Assembly (NCBI GenBank): GCA_020443425.1
Contig: JAGRIE010000004.1
Location: 124,001-188,000 of the forward strand
Origin: Halioglobus sp.
Lineage (GTDB): Bacteria > Pseudomonadota > Gammaproteobacteria > Pseudomonadales > Halieaceae
DNA length: 64,000 nt
Direction of reading: 5' to 3'
Part shown: positions 34,357 through 42,099 of the stretch, one piece after another
Position numbering within the stretch: position 1 is the stretch's first letter
Layout of the letters: each line of letters starts with the position of its first letter
The notes under the pieces: generated by a model
Seen by the model: only the letters and a program-made list of their open reading frames with translations
What the model was told of the DNA's origin: nothing
The model's database searches: none
Made by a program: the position numbers and the translations under genes

Positions 34357-36726
34357 ATGTTTCATACACAACAAACCGTGGGCAAATTCATCATGGTTCC
34401 GGGCCTCGCCCTGCTCACCTGCCTGTACATGGCATCGCCCGCTCACGCCAAGAAAGACAAGCCAGCACCCGAGGCGTGGAGTGACTGGTCCTCGCTCGGG
34501 GCCGGGTTTCTGGCACGCCGCCGCGAACCTGAAAAAATGGACAGGCCGGTCTCGGAGCGCCGACTCGCCACCACACAGGCCAGGGCCATCAGTAAAAAAT
34601 CCCGGTCGGCCAAGGGAAAGAAATGGCGGCAGTGGCGCCAGTGGAGAGGCAATGCCGCCTCCAGCGCGGACCAGCTCTGGCTTTACACAACGGAAGAGGG
34701 GCTGCACAGCGTCACGATAGCGGAGCTGGCATTGCACAGCGGCGCCAGTGAAGCGCGGTTGCGCAAGAAAGCAACTAAGGGGCAATTGTCCCTCACCAAT
34801 GCCGGCAGTGCCGTCAGCTGGTATTTTGACCCGGCCACCGATGTGATCCGGTTCCCGGCGACAGTCTATGAGACGTTTTATACCGATACCAACGCCTATC
34901 ATTTCACCATGGACCACAGTGCCGCGGCACCGATGCCGAGCAGCCGACTCAGACGCGGAAAACCTGTCCGGACAGGCGCAGACACGGCGTTCATCGATAC
35001 CCTGCATTTTGAGGAAGAACCGGATTTCTCCTTTTCCACCGGTCCGGTGGCTGCGGAACCCGATGCCGATTACTGGTTCTGGGATTACCTGTACGGCGGC
35101 TACAAGGACCAGATATCGGTGCCGCTGAGCATCCCGTATCCCGCCGCACAAGGCACCGCCCGCATCAGCATTACGCTGCGCGGCTGGACCAATCTCGAAT
35201 ACGGTGACGAGCATGAGGTGTACGCCAGGCTGAATGGCACGGACATCGGCTCATCCATCGTATGGGATGGCTTTGACAGCGCCGAGCTGGTGGCGGAGTT
35301 TGACCAGGGCCTGCTGGACCCCTCTGGCGACAACACCTTGACACTGCACAATTCCTACGCCGCCGGCACACACCCCGGCCAGTTTCTCGATGCCGTCGAC
35401 ATCCGTTACTCGCGCATGCCGGTGAGCGACGATGACACGCTCTGGCTACACAATGTCAAAGCGGGCACGCAGAGAGTGGGTGGCTTCAGCAGTGAGAACA
35501 TTACAGTGATAGAAGCGCCGGCAGGCAGATCAGTGCTGCGCCGCGACATCCTGGTAGAACCCGATGGACTGGGCGGCTGGTCCGCTTCCTTCGAGACCCG
35601 CGCCGGTGTTGACTATCTGGTGGTGGGCGATGAGGGCGACTATCTCGCCAGCGTCGCCGCGGATACCCCGTCCTCTCTGGCGAAAAAATCCAACTCGGCA
35701 GATTACCTGGTCATCGCACCCCGAGAGTTCAGCGGGACCGCGAATGCGCTGGCCAGTTATCGCGAGGCGCGCTTTGGCCGCGTCAGTATCGCCTGGCTGG
35801 ACGATATCTACGATGAGTTCAGTGATGGACGAGAGGACCCGGCCGCGATCACCTCGTTTATGACCAGGGTCCAGAAGCAGTGGCGAACCCCGCCGTCTGT
35901 GGTCACCCTGCTTGGCAAAGGGTCGCTGGACATGAAGGATCGCATGGGCTACGGAGACAACTTCATCCCCATCGCAATGGTCAGCACCCCTTGGGCCATA
36001 GCGGTTTCAGACGACCGCCTGCTGGATAATGACACCCGACAGGGCTTTGCAGTCGGCCGCCTGCCCATTACCAGTGATGAGGAGGGGCTCGCCTACCTGC
36101 AGAAACTGATGTCGTATGAGTCCGGCAACATTGACGCCGAGCGCTACCACGCATTGTTGGTCGCAGACAACGCAGACAGCGGCGGTAACTTCGCCGCCAA
36201 TTCGGAGCAGATGGCAGAACACCTGTTCGCGACCGCCGGCTTTGACCAGATTTCCACCCTGTACCATCCCCTGGACAAGGTACGCAACAGCCTTATCCAG
36301 TCCGCCACCTGGCAGACGGGCTATGTCAGTTACGATGGGCACGGCTCCTCCGGACAGGTGGGTGATGGCACGGAGAATTTTATTAAGGCATCCGATGCCG
36401 CTTTGCTGCAGAATACAACCTACCCGGTATTTGCTGCCCTCACCTGTGCAGCGGGCGATGATTCCATGCCCGGCGCCCGTTCGCTGGCGGCGGCCCTGGT
36501 GCTGAATCCCACAGGGGGAGCGATTGCATCACTGGCGCCGACCGGCCTGTCGCTGGACCAGGACGCACAACAGCTGGCGTACGCGTTTGTCGACAGTGCC
36601 TTCGCCGGGATGAATACCGTCGGTGATGCCGTCCGCGATGCCAAGGTACAGACCACGGGCGCTATCGGCGAGTTTATGCCTCGGATCTATTCCGTGGTGG
36701 GCGAGCCTGCGGTATTCGCACGCTAG
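34357..36726 (+). CDS. C25-family (gingipain-like) cysteine peptidase
   Basis: This 789-residue exported protein has a signal peptide (to about residue 31, ASPAHA) and a basic linker rich in Arg/Lys. Its first half has beta-rich domains (DQLWLYTTEEGLHSVTIAEL). The C25 caspase-like fold begins near residue 440, with YDGHGSSG (catalytic His662) and FAALTCAAGD (catalytic Cys697). Gingipains are the best-known members; this protein lacks a type IX sorting domain and has no such system nearby. It may be surface or periplasmic. Genes downstream form a peptide-modification cassette, so it is a candidate for processing the peptide or the divergently encoded glycine-rich protein. Confidence 0.85.
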   Translation: MFHTQQTVGKFIMVPGLALLTCLYMASPAHAKKDKPAPEAWSDWSSLGAGFLARRREPEKMDRPVSERRLATTQARAISKKSRSAKGKKWRQWRQWRGNAASSADQLWLYTTEEGLHSVTIAELALHSGASEARLRKKATKGQLSLTNAGSAVSWYFDPATDVIRFPATVYETFYTDTNAYHFTMDHSAAAPMPSSRLRRGKPVRTGADTAFIDTLHFEEEPDFSFSTGPVAAEPDADYWFWDYLYGGYKDQISVPLSIPYPAAQGTARISITLRGWTNLEYGDEHEVYARLNGTDIGSSIVWDGFDSAELVAEFDQGLLDPSGDNTLTLHNSYAAGTHPGQFLDAVDIRYSRMPVSDDDTLWLHNVKAGTQRVGGFSSENITVIEAPAGRSVLRRDILVEPDGLGGWSASFETRAGVDYLVVGDEGDYLASVAADTPSSLAKKSNSADYLVIAPREFSGTANALASYREARFGRVSIAWLDDIYDEFSDGREDPAAITSFMTRVQKQWRTPPSVVTLLGKGSLDMKDRMGYGDNFIPIAMVSTPWAIAVSDDRLLDNDTRQGFAVGRLPITSDEEGLAYLQKLMSYESGNIDAERYHALLVADNADSGGNFAANSEQMAEHLFATAGFDQISTLYHPLDKVRNSLIQSATWQTGYVSYDGHGSSGQVGDGTENFIKASDAALLQNTTYPVFAALTCAAGDDSMPGARSLAAALVLNPTGGAIASLAPTGLSLDQDAQQLAYAFVDSAFAGMNTVGDAVRDAKVQTTGAIGEFMPRIYSVVGEPAVFAR

Positions 36727-36772
36727 CGCCTCAACACACGGTAGACGCTATAAATGATAAGGTGGTAACGAG

Positions 36773-36973
36773 ATGGCTGGCAGCGATAGCCCGGAACGGG
36801 GAAAGCACGAGCAAGCGGATACGGCGGGAACCGCGCAAACTGCGCGCCGCACGTATTCAGCCCCCCGCGTACTCGGCTCCGAATCGCTGGAGGCGGCGGC
36901 CGCAACCTGCTCCCCCCCCGCACCGCCTTTTGGCAAGAGCGTTCCCTTTCCCTGCAGTTCGCTGGGGTCCTGA
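36773..36973 (+). CDS. Candidate RiPP precursor peptide with YxxPxV leader motif
   Basis: This 66-residue open frame starts at ATG 36773 with AAGGTGG 7 nt upstream, the best ribosome-binding site in this region. Its N-terminal half is hydrophilic. It continues TYSAPRVLGSESLEAAAATC and then a Pro-rich core with a second Cys and the C-terminal sequence CSSLGS. Tyr28-Ser-Ala-Pro31-Arg-Val33 fits the YxxPx(L/V) motif that PqqD-like recognition domains bind in lasso-peptide leaders. Cys46 and Cys61 are the only Cys; Ser66 is the last residue. The neighbours, an HprK-like kinase, a PqqD-like protein, a radical SAM/SPASM enzyme and an S26-like peptidase, fit a modified-peptide pathway. I am not aware of a described family. 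Confidence 0.7.
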   Translation: MAGSDSPERGKHEQADTAGTAQTARRTYSAPRVLGSESLEAAAATCSPPAPPFGKSVPFPCSSLGS

Positions 36974-37027
36974 GCCGCCACTGTGCCGCCTGCTTGTGGC
37001 GACAGCTGGGGTAGCCACTCCGTATCG

Positions 37028-37900
37028 ATGACCCTGCCGACAGGCGCAATCCGTTTCACCGGTCTAAGCCCCCGGCAAGCCCGCTCACTGATGACGACCT
37101 ACGCCCGCTTCATCAGCGCGGATATTCCTGCTGTGGCCGCTGCTGGTGTGACGTGTGCTGCGCACCGGCTGGCAGCGGCGCCGACTATTGATCCACAGAC
37201 CATGACGGTGGAAGGGCTTTATACGCCACTGAAGTTGCGCCAGGTCGACGGCTTTGAGATCACCGGGATTAATTTCACAGCAAAGATTCCACTCACCCCC
37301 GACCGTGGACAGGCCTCGCTCGCGGTTGCGCGGGAAGAGGAGCTTGTGCTGGCGAATGTGATCGAGAATTTCCTGCGGATACTGTCGGCCCACCAGGCAC
37401 TGGTGCACGGCGGACTGGTGCTACATAGCGCCGGCCTGGTGCTCGACCGGCAGGCCTGGATATTTGCCGGCCGCTCCGGCGCTGGCAAAACCACGTTGAC
37501 CGGCAAGGCGCACCGCGCGGGTGCCACCGTACTCAGTGATGATGTTAATCTGCTGTTGCCAGACAAGGGCGCCTACCACGCATATGCGGTACCATTCACC
37601 GGGGAGTTCGGGCGCACCCTTGATCATGCCGGCGCCGATGACGCCTATCCGGTGGCCGGCGTCGTATTGCTGGAACAGGGAGAGCAGTTGGCTGCCCACA
37701 GGGTGACATCAGCCGTGGCCACGGCCCGACTGATGGCCCACAGCCCCTTCGTCAACACCGACGAGGCCGCAACTGAACGGCTGCTGGAAAACCTGGAGCG
37801 CGCGGTGACGCACCTGCCGGTGATCCGACTGCAAAACCGTCGCGAAGACGGCATAGAGGATATTATGAAAATTGTGAAACGCGCAATTGCAAATGGCTGA
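37028..37900 (+). CDS. HprK-like (HPr kinase-related) P-loop kinase
   Basis: This protein of about 290 residues resembles the C-terminal kinase domain of HPr kinase. VHGGLVLHSAGLVLD (His133) leads into the P-loop FAGRSGAGKTTL (148-157) and VLSDDVNLL (Asp171, Asp172) follows, as in HprK-like proteins from RiPP clusters. In paeninodin-type lasso pathways such kinases phosphorylate the C-terminal Ser of the precursor, so Ser66 of the peptide is an attractive substrate. The ATG at 37028 is preferred; a GTG at 36983 would add 15 residues and start 10 nt after the peptide stop. The end overlaps the PqqD-like gene by 8 nt. Confidence 0.8.
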   Translation: MTLPTGAIRFTGLSPRQARSLMTTYARFISADIPAVAAAGVTCAAHRLAAAPTIDPQTMTVEGLYTPLKLRQVDGFEITGINFTAKIPLTPDRGQASLAVAREEELVLANVIENFLRILSAHQALVHGGLVLHSAGLVLDRQAWIFAGRSGAGKTTLTGKAHRAGATVLSDDVNLLLPDKGAYHAYAVPFTGEFGRTLDHAGADDAYPVAGVVLLEQGEQLAAHRVTSAVATARLMAHSPFVNTDEAATERLLENLERAVTHLPVIRLQNRREDGIEDIMKIVKRAIANG

Positions 37901-38180
37901 CCAGGCCACCCCCGACCTGCTCGCCCTGACCCCCAGGCTGCGCTATCGCGCGGTAGGGGACGAAGGCGTGGTAGTACACCTCGACAGGGGCCGGGTGACC
38001 GTGGTCAACGAACTGGGCCTGCATATCATCCGGCTGCTGCAACAGCCCATGTCCCGAGAATCCCTCGTGACCGCGATCGTGACCGAGTTTGAGGTCGGCG
38101 CGGCGGAAGCGGAGGCAGACCTGGCCCGCTTCCTGGACGAGTTGGCGGCCGAACAACTGCTAGCACCCCCGGCAAGCTGA
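37893..38180 (+). CDS. PqqD-like peptide recognition protein (RRE)
   Basis: This 95-residue protein has the PqqD winged-helix pattern (DEGVVVHLDRGRVTVVNELG, HIIRLLQQPMSRESLVTAIV, DLARFLDELAAEQLL). PqqD-like proteins are RiPP recognition elements that bind the precursor leader and present it to a radical SAM enzyme. There are no PQQ genes here, so a PQQ role is unlikely. The start at 37893 overlaps the kinase stop by 8 nt, and the gene ends 1 nt before the radical SAM gene, so all three should be made together. Confidence 0.85.
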   Translation: MADQATPDLLALTPRLRYRAVGDEGVVVHLDRGRVTVVNELGLHIIRLLQQPMSRESLVTAIVTEFEVGAAEAEADLARFLDELAAEQLLAPPAS

Positions 38181-38181
38181 C

Positions 38182-39237
38182 ATGTACCAGCAAGTGATAC
38201 TTCCCAAGGTCCGGCAACAGCGCATGCTGCACGATGTGTCGCTGGAACTGACCTACGACTGCAACCTGGACTGCTTCTACTGCTATAACGACAGGGACAA
38301 GCCCGGGCAGCGCCTGTCACTCACCCAGTACAGGGTGCTGCTGCAGGAGCTGGCCGACATGCAAACCCTGTACCTCATGTTGACCGGTGGCGAACCCATG
38401 CTGCATCCGCATTTTTTCGAGATCGGCAATCTGGCGCGGGAGCTGGGTTTTGTCACCCGGGTGCGCACCAATGGCCACAGCCTGGGCCAGCGCAATGTGG
38501 AGCGTCTGCTGCGGGAAGTCGATCCCTATGTTGTGGAGATCAGCTTGCACGGCGCGAGCGCAGAGACCCACGACCGTCAAACCCGGGTGCCCGGCAGCTT
38601 CGAACGCCTGGTTCGGAATATCGGGCACGCCACCACGGCAGGTCTGCGCTGCAATGCCGTCAGCACCCCCACTGCCTGGAACGAACACGAAATAGACGAT
38701 ATGTTCGCACTGTGTGATGTACTTTCAGTGCCCCTGCGCTTCCAGGGGCCGGTCGCACCCCGGGACAATGGCGACCTGGAACCGCTGGTCATTCAGCCCA
38801 CCAGGGCCGTGTGGGAACGGGTAGAGCGGGGTCTGGCTGCCCGACGGCCCGCATTTGCGCCGGCAGCGGCAGCGCCGCGCGACAGCGCAACAGGCAGTGA
38901 CAGTGAGCCAAAAGCCACCTGCAGCGTCGGCGTCGCCGGCGTCGACATAGATCCCTACGGCAATGTGCAGGCCTGTATGCATCTGCAGCGCAGCGCCGGC
39001 AGTTTACACCAGCATTCCATCGCCCAGATATGGAACAACTCGCCGCTGTTCCTGGAGGCGCGGGAGCGGGCGATAGAGGCCGCCGAACGCCTGCGGGGCC
39101 AGCCACTGGACCAACTCGGCGCCCCGCTGCACTGTATTGCCGTAGAGGAGAACTGCAACAAGGGCTGCGGTGGCAATGCCTCTCGCGCCGCCAGCAGCGG
39201 TGACGTCGAACTCATCCACGCAGTGACGCTCTCCTGA
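38182..39237 (+). CDS. Radical SAM/SPASM peptide-modifying enzyme
   Basis: This 351-residue protein has the CNLDCFYC motif (Cys27, Cys31, Cys34) for the SAM-binding 4Fe-4S cluster and LMLTGGEPMLHPHFFEIG. The C-terminal SPASM region has C-x12-G-x4-C ending at ACMHL and then CIAVEENCNKGC, five Cys in all. The usual C-x2-C-x5-C-x3-C block is altered to C-x6-C-x3-C, so auxiliary clusters may be ligated in a variant way. SPASM enzymes crosslink, epimerise or otherwise alter RiPP precursors. The immediately preceding PqqD-like gene and the peptide at 36773 are the natural partners. The start is the ATG right after the PqqD stop. Confidence 0.88.
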   Translation: MYQQVILPKVRQQRMLHDVSLELTYDCNLDCFYCYNDRDKPGQRLSLTQYRVLLQELADMQTLYLMLTGGEPMLHPHFFEIGNLARELGFVTRVRTNGHSLGQRNVERLLREVDPYVVEISLHGASAETHDRQTRVPGSFERLVRNIGHATTAGLRCNAVSTPTAWNEHEIDDMFALCDVLSVPLRFQGPVAPRDNGDLEPLVIQPTRAVWERVERGLAARRPAFAPAAAAPRDSATGSDSEPKATCSVGVAGVDIDPYGNVQACMHLQRSAGSLHQHSIAQIWNNSPLFLEARERAIEAAERLRGQPLDQLGAPLHCIAVEENCNKGCGGNASRAASSGDVELIHAVTLS

Positions 39238-39269
39238 GCGCGCTCCGTGCATGCAAGCCGGGGATTGAC

Positions 39270-39689
39270 ATGTACAACGCGATTGCCGCAATGCTGCAGA
39301 ACGGGGAGTCAGTGCCGGTGACCGTCACCGGGCGCTGCATGAGCCCGCTGCTGCGCGAGGGCCAGCGCCTGTCCGTACAGAAGCGGGGTCGCTATTTCAC
39401 CGGTGATATCCTTGTCTTCGCCGCAGCGGGGGGAGAGCTTCTGGTGCACCGCTATCTGGGGCCGGTCCCGACCGGGCGACTGATGACCAAGGCGGACACC
39501 GCAGCGAGGATTGATGCGCTGGTCTCCCGCGACCACATACTGGGCAGGGTGCTAAGCGCCGACGGGATTCCAGTGACAACGACCGTCAGTGCGCGGGCGC
39601 GGGCCGCGCTGCAGTACCTGCGCTGGCTTGCGGTATTGCTGGCCGCGCGCATTCAACGACACAGCGCGTTTCGGTTTCCGCTGGACTGA
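39270..39689 (+). CDS. S24/S26-type signal-peptidase-like protein with Cys at the nucleophile site
   Basis: This 139-residue protein aligns by eye with the S24/S26 fold: VTVTGRCMSPLLREGQ where family members have G-x-SM-x-P, DILVF, and LMTKADTAARID, where Lys74 is the expected general base. Thus Cys23 replaces the catalytic Ser. The C-terminal part has a hydrophobic stretch that may associate with the membrane. GGGG lies 8 nt before the ATG. A Cys protease, or a non-proteolytic carrier, is possible. Placed last in the cassette, it is a candidate to remove the leader from the modified peptide. Confidence 0.75.
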   Translation: MYNAIAAMLQNGESVPVTVTGRCMSPLLREGQRLSVQKRGRYFTGDILVFAAAGGELLVHRYLGPVPTGRLMTKADTAARIDALVSRDHILGRVLSADGIPVTTTVSARARAALQYLRWLAVLLAARIQRHSAFRFPLD

Positions 39690-40042
39690 TACGTCCGCGC
39701 AAATACCTCGCGCGCCACCAACTCACTGTATTCAGCGCTGCTAATCTGCCGCCCGGACTGTGTATGGGCATAGGCGTCGTCTGAGACCCGCTGCCACTGG
39801 CTTGTGGTCGAGAGTGTCGCGTCCGGTGCTTTTCGCCTTGCCGATCATTTTTTATACTGCCGCCAATCAACCCGGTCAATTTTTAGTTGGAGGTTTATGG
39901 GGCTCATACCACCGTGTATCAGGCGGCGGGGGAAAATTGTCACCTCTCCTGAAGTCCCGGCGCGGTGTCAACGAGCGGGTGTTTTCAGCACTGCCAGTCA
40001 TGCTATGCTCCACCACCTACAAAAATAAACGGAGAAACCGCA
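39690..40042. other. Intergenic region before the sulfatase with a start-less minus-strand frame
   Basis: These 353 nt separate the cassette from the sulfatase gene. On the minus strand a frame of about 62 codons (roughly 39655-39845) reads like protein, with SGRQISSAEYSELVAREVF, but has no ATG, GTG or TTG before the conserved-looking part. Close to the sulfatase, TATACT near 39853 and TATGCT near 40004 are possible -10 elements with poor -35s. No terminator with a T-run was found. Confidence 0.4.
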
Positions 40043-41590
40043 ATGGTTCACATGAGTATGAAAGCCTGGACACTACTGGCGGCCGCAGTGTATTCCCTGC
40101 TGTGCACAGCACCCGCCTGGAGCGCCGATAGGCCCAATATCCTGGTCATCTGGGGCGATGATATCGGCACATGGAACCTCAGTGCGTACAACCTCGGCTC
40201 CATGGGATTCACAACACCCAATATCGATCGCATCGCCGCTGAGGGCGCGCTGTTCACGGACTACTACGGTGAGAATTCCTGCACAGCTGGGCGCTCGGCG
40301 TTCATCACCGGCCAGCACCCGGTGCGCACGGGTCTTACAAAAGTCGGCAGCCCCGGCCGCGAGGCCGGGCTCAAGAAGGAGGACCCCACGATTGCGGGCC
40401 TGTTGAAGCCACTGGGCTATGTGACCGGACAGTTCGGCAAAAATCACCTGGGCGACAAGGATGAGCACCTGCCCACGGAACACGGATTCGATGAATTTCT
40501 CGGCAATCTGTATCACCTGAACGCAGAGGACGAACCTGAGCATTTCGACTACCCGAAAGACCCGGCATTTCGCAAGCTGTTCGCACCGCGTGGGGTGATC
40601 CACTCCTACGCCGATGGCAACATTGAGGATACCGGCGCCCTGACCAAGAAGCGTATGGAAACGGTGGATGAGGAATTCACAGCGGCTGCTCTCAGGTTCA
40701 TGGACAAGGCCGTACAGCAGGACAAGCCGTTCTTCGTCTGGTGGAACTCCACACGCATGCATATCTGGACGCGCCTGAAACCGGAGAGTGTCGGTATCTC
40801 CGGGCGTGGCGGGCTGTACGGTGACGGGCTGGTGGAACACGACGGCCATGTCGGGCAGCTGCTGGACTTCCTCGACGAGAAGGGCATCGCTGACAATACC
40901 ATTGTGATCTACTCCACCGACAACGGCGCCGAAGTGTTCAGCTGGCCCGATGGCGGCACAACTCAGTTCCGCGGCGAGAAAAACACCACCTGGGAGGGCG
41001 GCTTCCGCGTGCCGGCAATGATACGCTGGCCGGGAACGGTAAAACCGGGCACACGCTTCAACGAGATGGCCGCCCACAACGACTGGCTGCCTACCCTGCT
41101 GGCGGCCGCCGGTGTCAAGGACGTCAAGCAAAAGCTGCTGCAGGGCTACCAGGCCGGCGACCGGGTGTACAAGGTGCACCTGGATGGCTACGACCTGAGT
41201 GACTACCTCAGCGGCAAAAGCGCCAGCTCCCCGCGCGAGACCTTCCACTATTTCACCGATGACGGCGACTACTCTGCGCTGCGCTGGGGCGACTGGAAAA
41301 TCATGTACTCAGTGCAGGAGGCGACCGGGCAGGCCGTGTGGCAATACCCGTTTACCCAACTGCGTATGCCCTACCTGTTCAACCTGCGGCAGGATCCCTT
41401 CGAGCGCGCGCGCCAGGAGTCCGGCGACTATGAGCGCTGGTACTTAGAGCATATATTCATGCTCTACGGCGCCGGCCTGGAATCGTATAAGTTTCTCGCC
41501 ACCTTCCAGCAGTTCCCGCCGCGCCAGAAGCCGGATTCGCTGGACATGAATGCACTGGCGAAGAAGATGATGGGGTATACGCAGCGCTGA
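40043..41590 (+). CDS. Periplasmic sulfatase (arylsulfatase family)
   Basis: This 515-residue protein has a signal peptide ending at PAWSA, then RPNILVIWGDD (metal ligands Asp39, Asp40) and NSCTAGRSAFITG with the C-x-A-x-R motif (Cys80-Arg84) in which the Cys is converted to formylglycine by FGE. GQFGKNHLGD and STDNGAEV continue the family core. It should cleave sulfate esters, perhaps of marine polysaccharides, in the periplasm; the exact substrate is unknown. The ATG at 40043 has GGAG 8 nt upstream. A maturation enzyme is not in the window. The cupin gene follows after 81 nt on the same strand. Confidence 0.9.
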   Translation: MVHMSMKAWTLLAAAVYSLLCTAPAWSADRPNILVIWGDDIGTWNLSAYNLGSMGFTTPNIDRIAAEGALFTDYYGENSCTAGRSAFITGQHPVRTGLTKVGSPGREAGLKKEDPTIAGLLKPLGYVTGQFGKNHLGDKDEHLPTEHGFDEFLGNLYHLNAEDEPEHFDYPKDPAFRKLFAPRGVIHSYADGNIEDTGALTKKRMETVDEEFTAAALRFMDKAVQQDKPFFVWWNSTRMHIWTRLKPESVGISGRGGLYGDGLVEHDGHVGQLLDFLDEKGIADNTIVIYSTDNGAEVFSWPDGGTTQFRGEKNTTWEGGFRVPAMIRWPGTVKPGTRFNEMAAHNDWLPTLLAAAGVKDVKQKLLQGYQAGDRVYKVHLDGYDLSDYLSGKSASSPRETFHYFTDDGDYSALRWGDWKIMYSVQEATGQAVWQYPFTQLRMPYLFNLRQDPFERARQESGDYERWYLEHIFMLYGAGLESYKFLATFQQFPPRQKPDSLDMNALAKKMMGYTQR

Positions 41591-41671
41591 CAAGCAGTTA
41601 CATTTTCCATATGGCCGGCGTTAGAAAGGCGCTGCAGATGACACTACGACAGAGACGTTAAGGAAAATTCC

Positions 41672-42058
41672 ATGATTCGATGCGTACGCATTTGGACGGG
41701 CGAGGACCAGAACTCCCATTTCGAGGAGGGCTGTATAGATCTCAATCCGGGGACACACGGTGACCTGCTCAGTGATAAGGTCTCGGTGGTCAGCACCTCC
41801 TTCCAGGAGACCGCATCAGGCGGCACGCTGGCATGGCATACCGCCCCGGTACGACAGCTGGTTGTCACGCTGAGTGGCACCCTGGATTTCGAAACCCGTT
41901 CAGGGCAGCATTTCCAGCTCGCGCCCGGCGACATTTTGCTGGCCGAGGACACCGCCGGAGGCGGACATTCCTGGCAACTGGTGGATAAACAGCCCTGGCG
42001 CCGGGTGTATATCGTGTTGGCACCGGATGCCCCGGTTCCCTTCAAGGCGCTCAACTAA
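41672..42058 (+). CDS. Small cupin-domain protein
   Basis: This 128-residue protein has a single cupin barrel ([20 protein letters not shown], then [20 protein letters not shown]), in which the His and Glu residues expected for metal binding are only partly kept. Similar proteins of about 125 residues are widespread in proteobacteria with unknown function. The ATG has AAGGA 7 nt upstream. It lies 41 nt upstream of the Mqo start on the same strand, so they may be co-transcribed. Confidence 0.7.
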   Translation: MIRCVRIWTGEDQNSHFEEGCIDLNPGTHGDLLSDKVSVVSTSFQETASGGTLAWHTAPVRQLVVTLSGTLDFETRSGQHFQLAPGDILLAEDTAGGGHSWQLVDKQPWRRVYIVLAPDAPVPFKALN

Positions 42059-42099
42059 AGCCAGACCGGTGCCGCATGGCGCCCCAACAGGAGAAGAGA

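Noticed and set aside
34357-36726. Type IX secretion substrate
   Set aside because: The C-terminus ends with the peptidase fold; no sorting domain and no Por genes.
36762-37031. 89-codon plus frame overlapping the peptide gene
   Set aside because: It has no ribosome site at its TTG/GTG-like start and reads as Arg/Pro-rich nonsense; the peptide frame is better supported.
37893-38180. PqqD as part of PQQ biosynthesis
   Set aside because: No pqqA, B, C or E homologues nearby; PqqD-like RREs are common in unrelated RiPP clusters.
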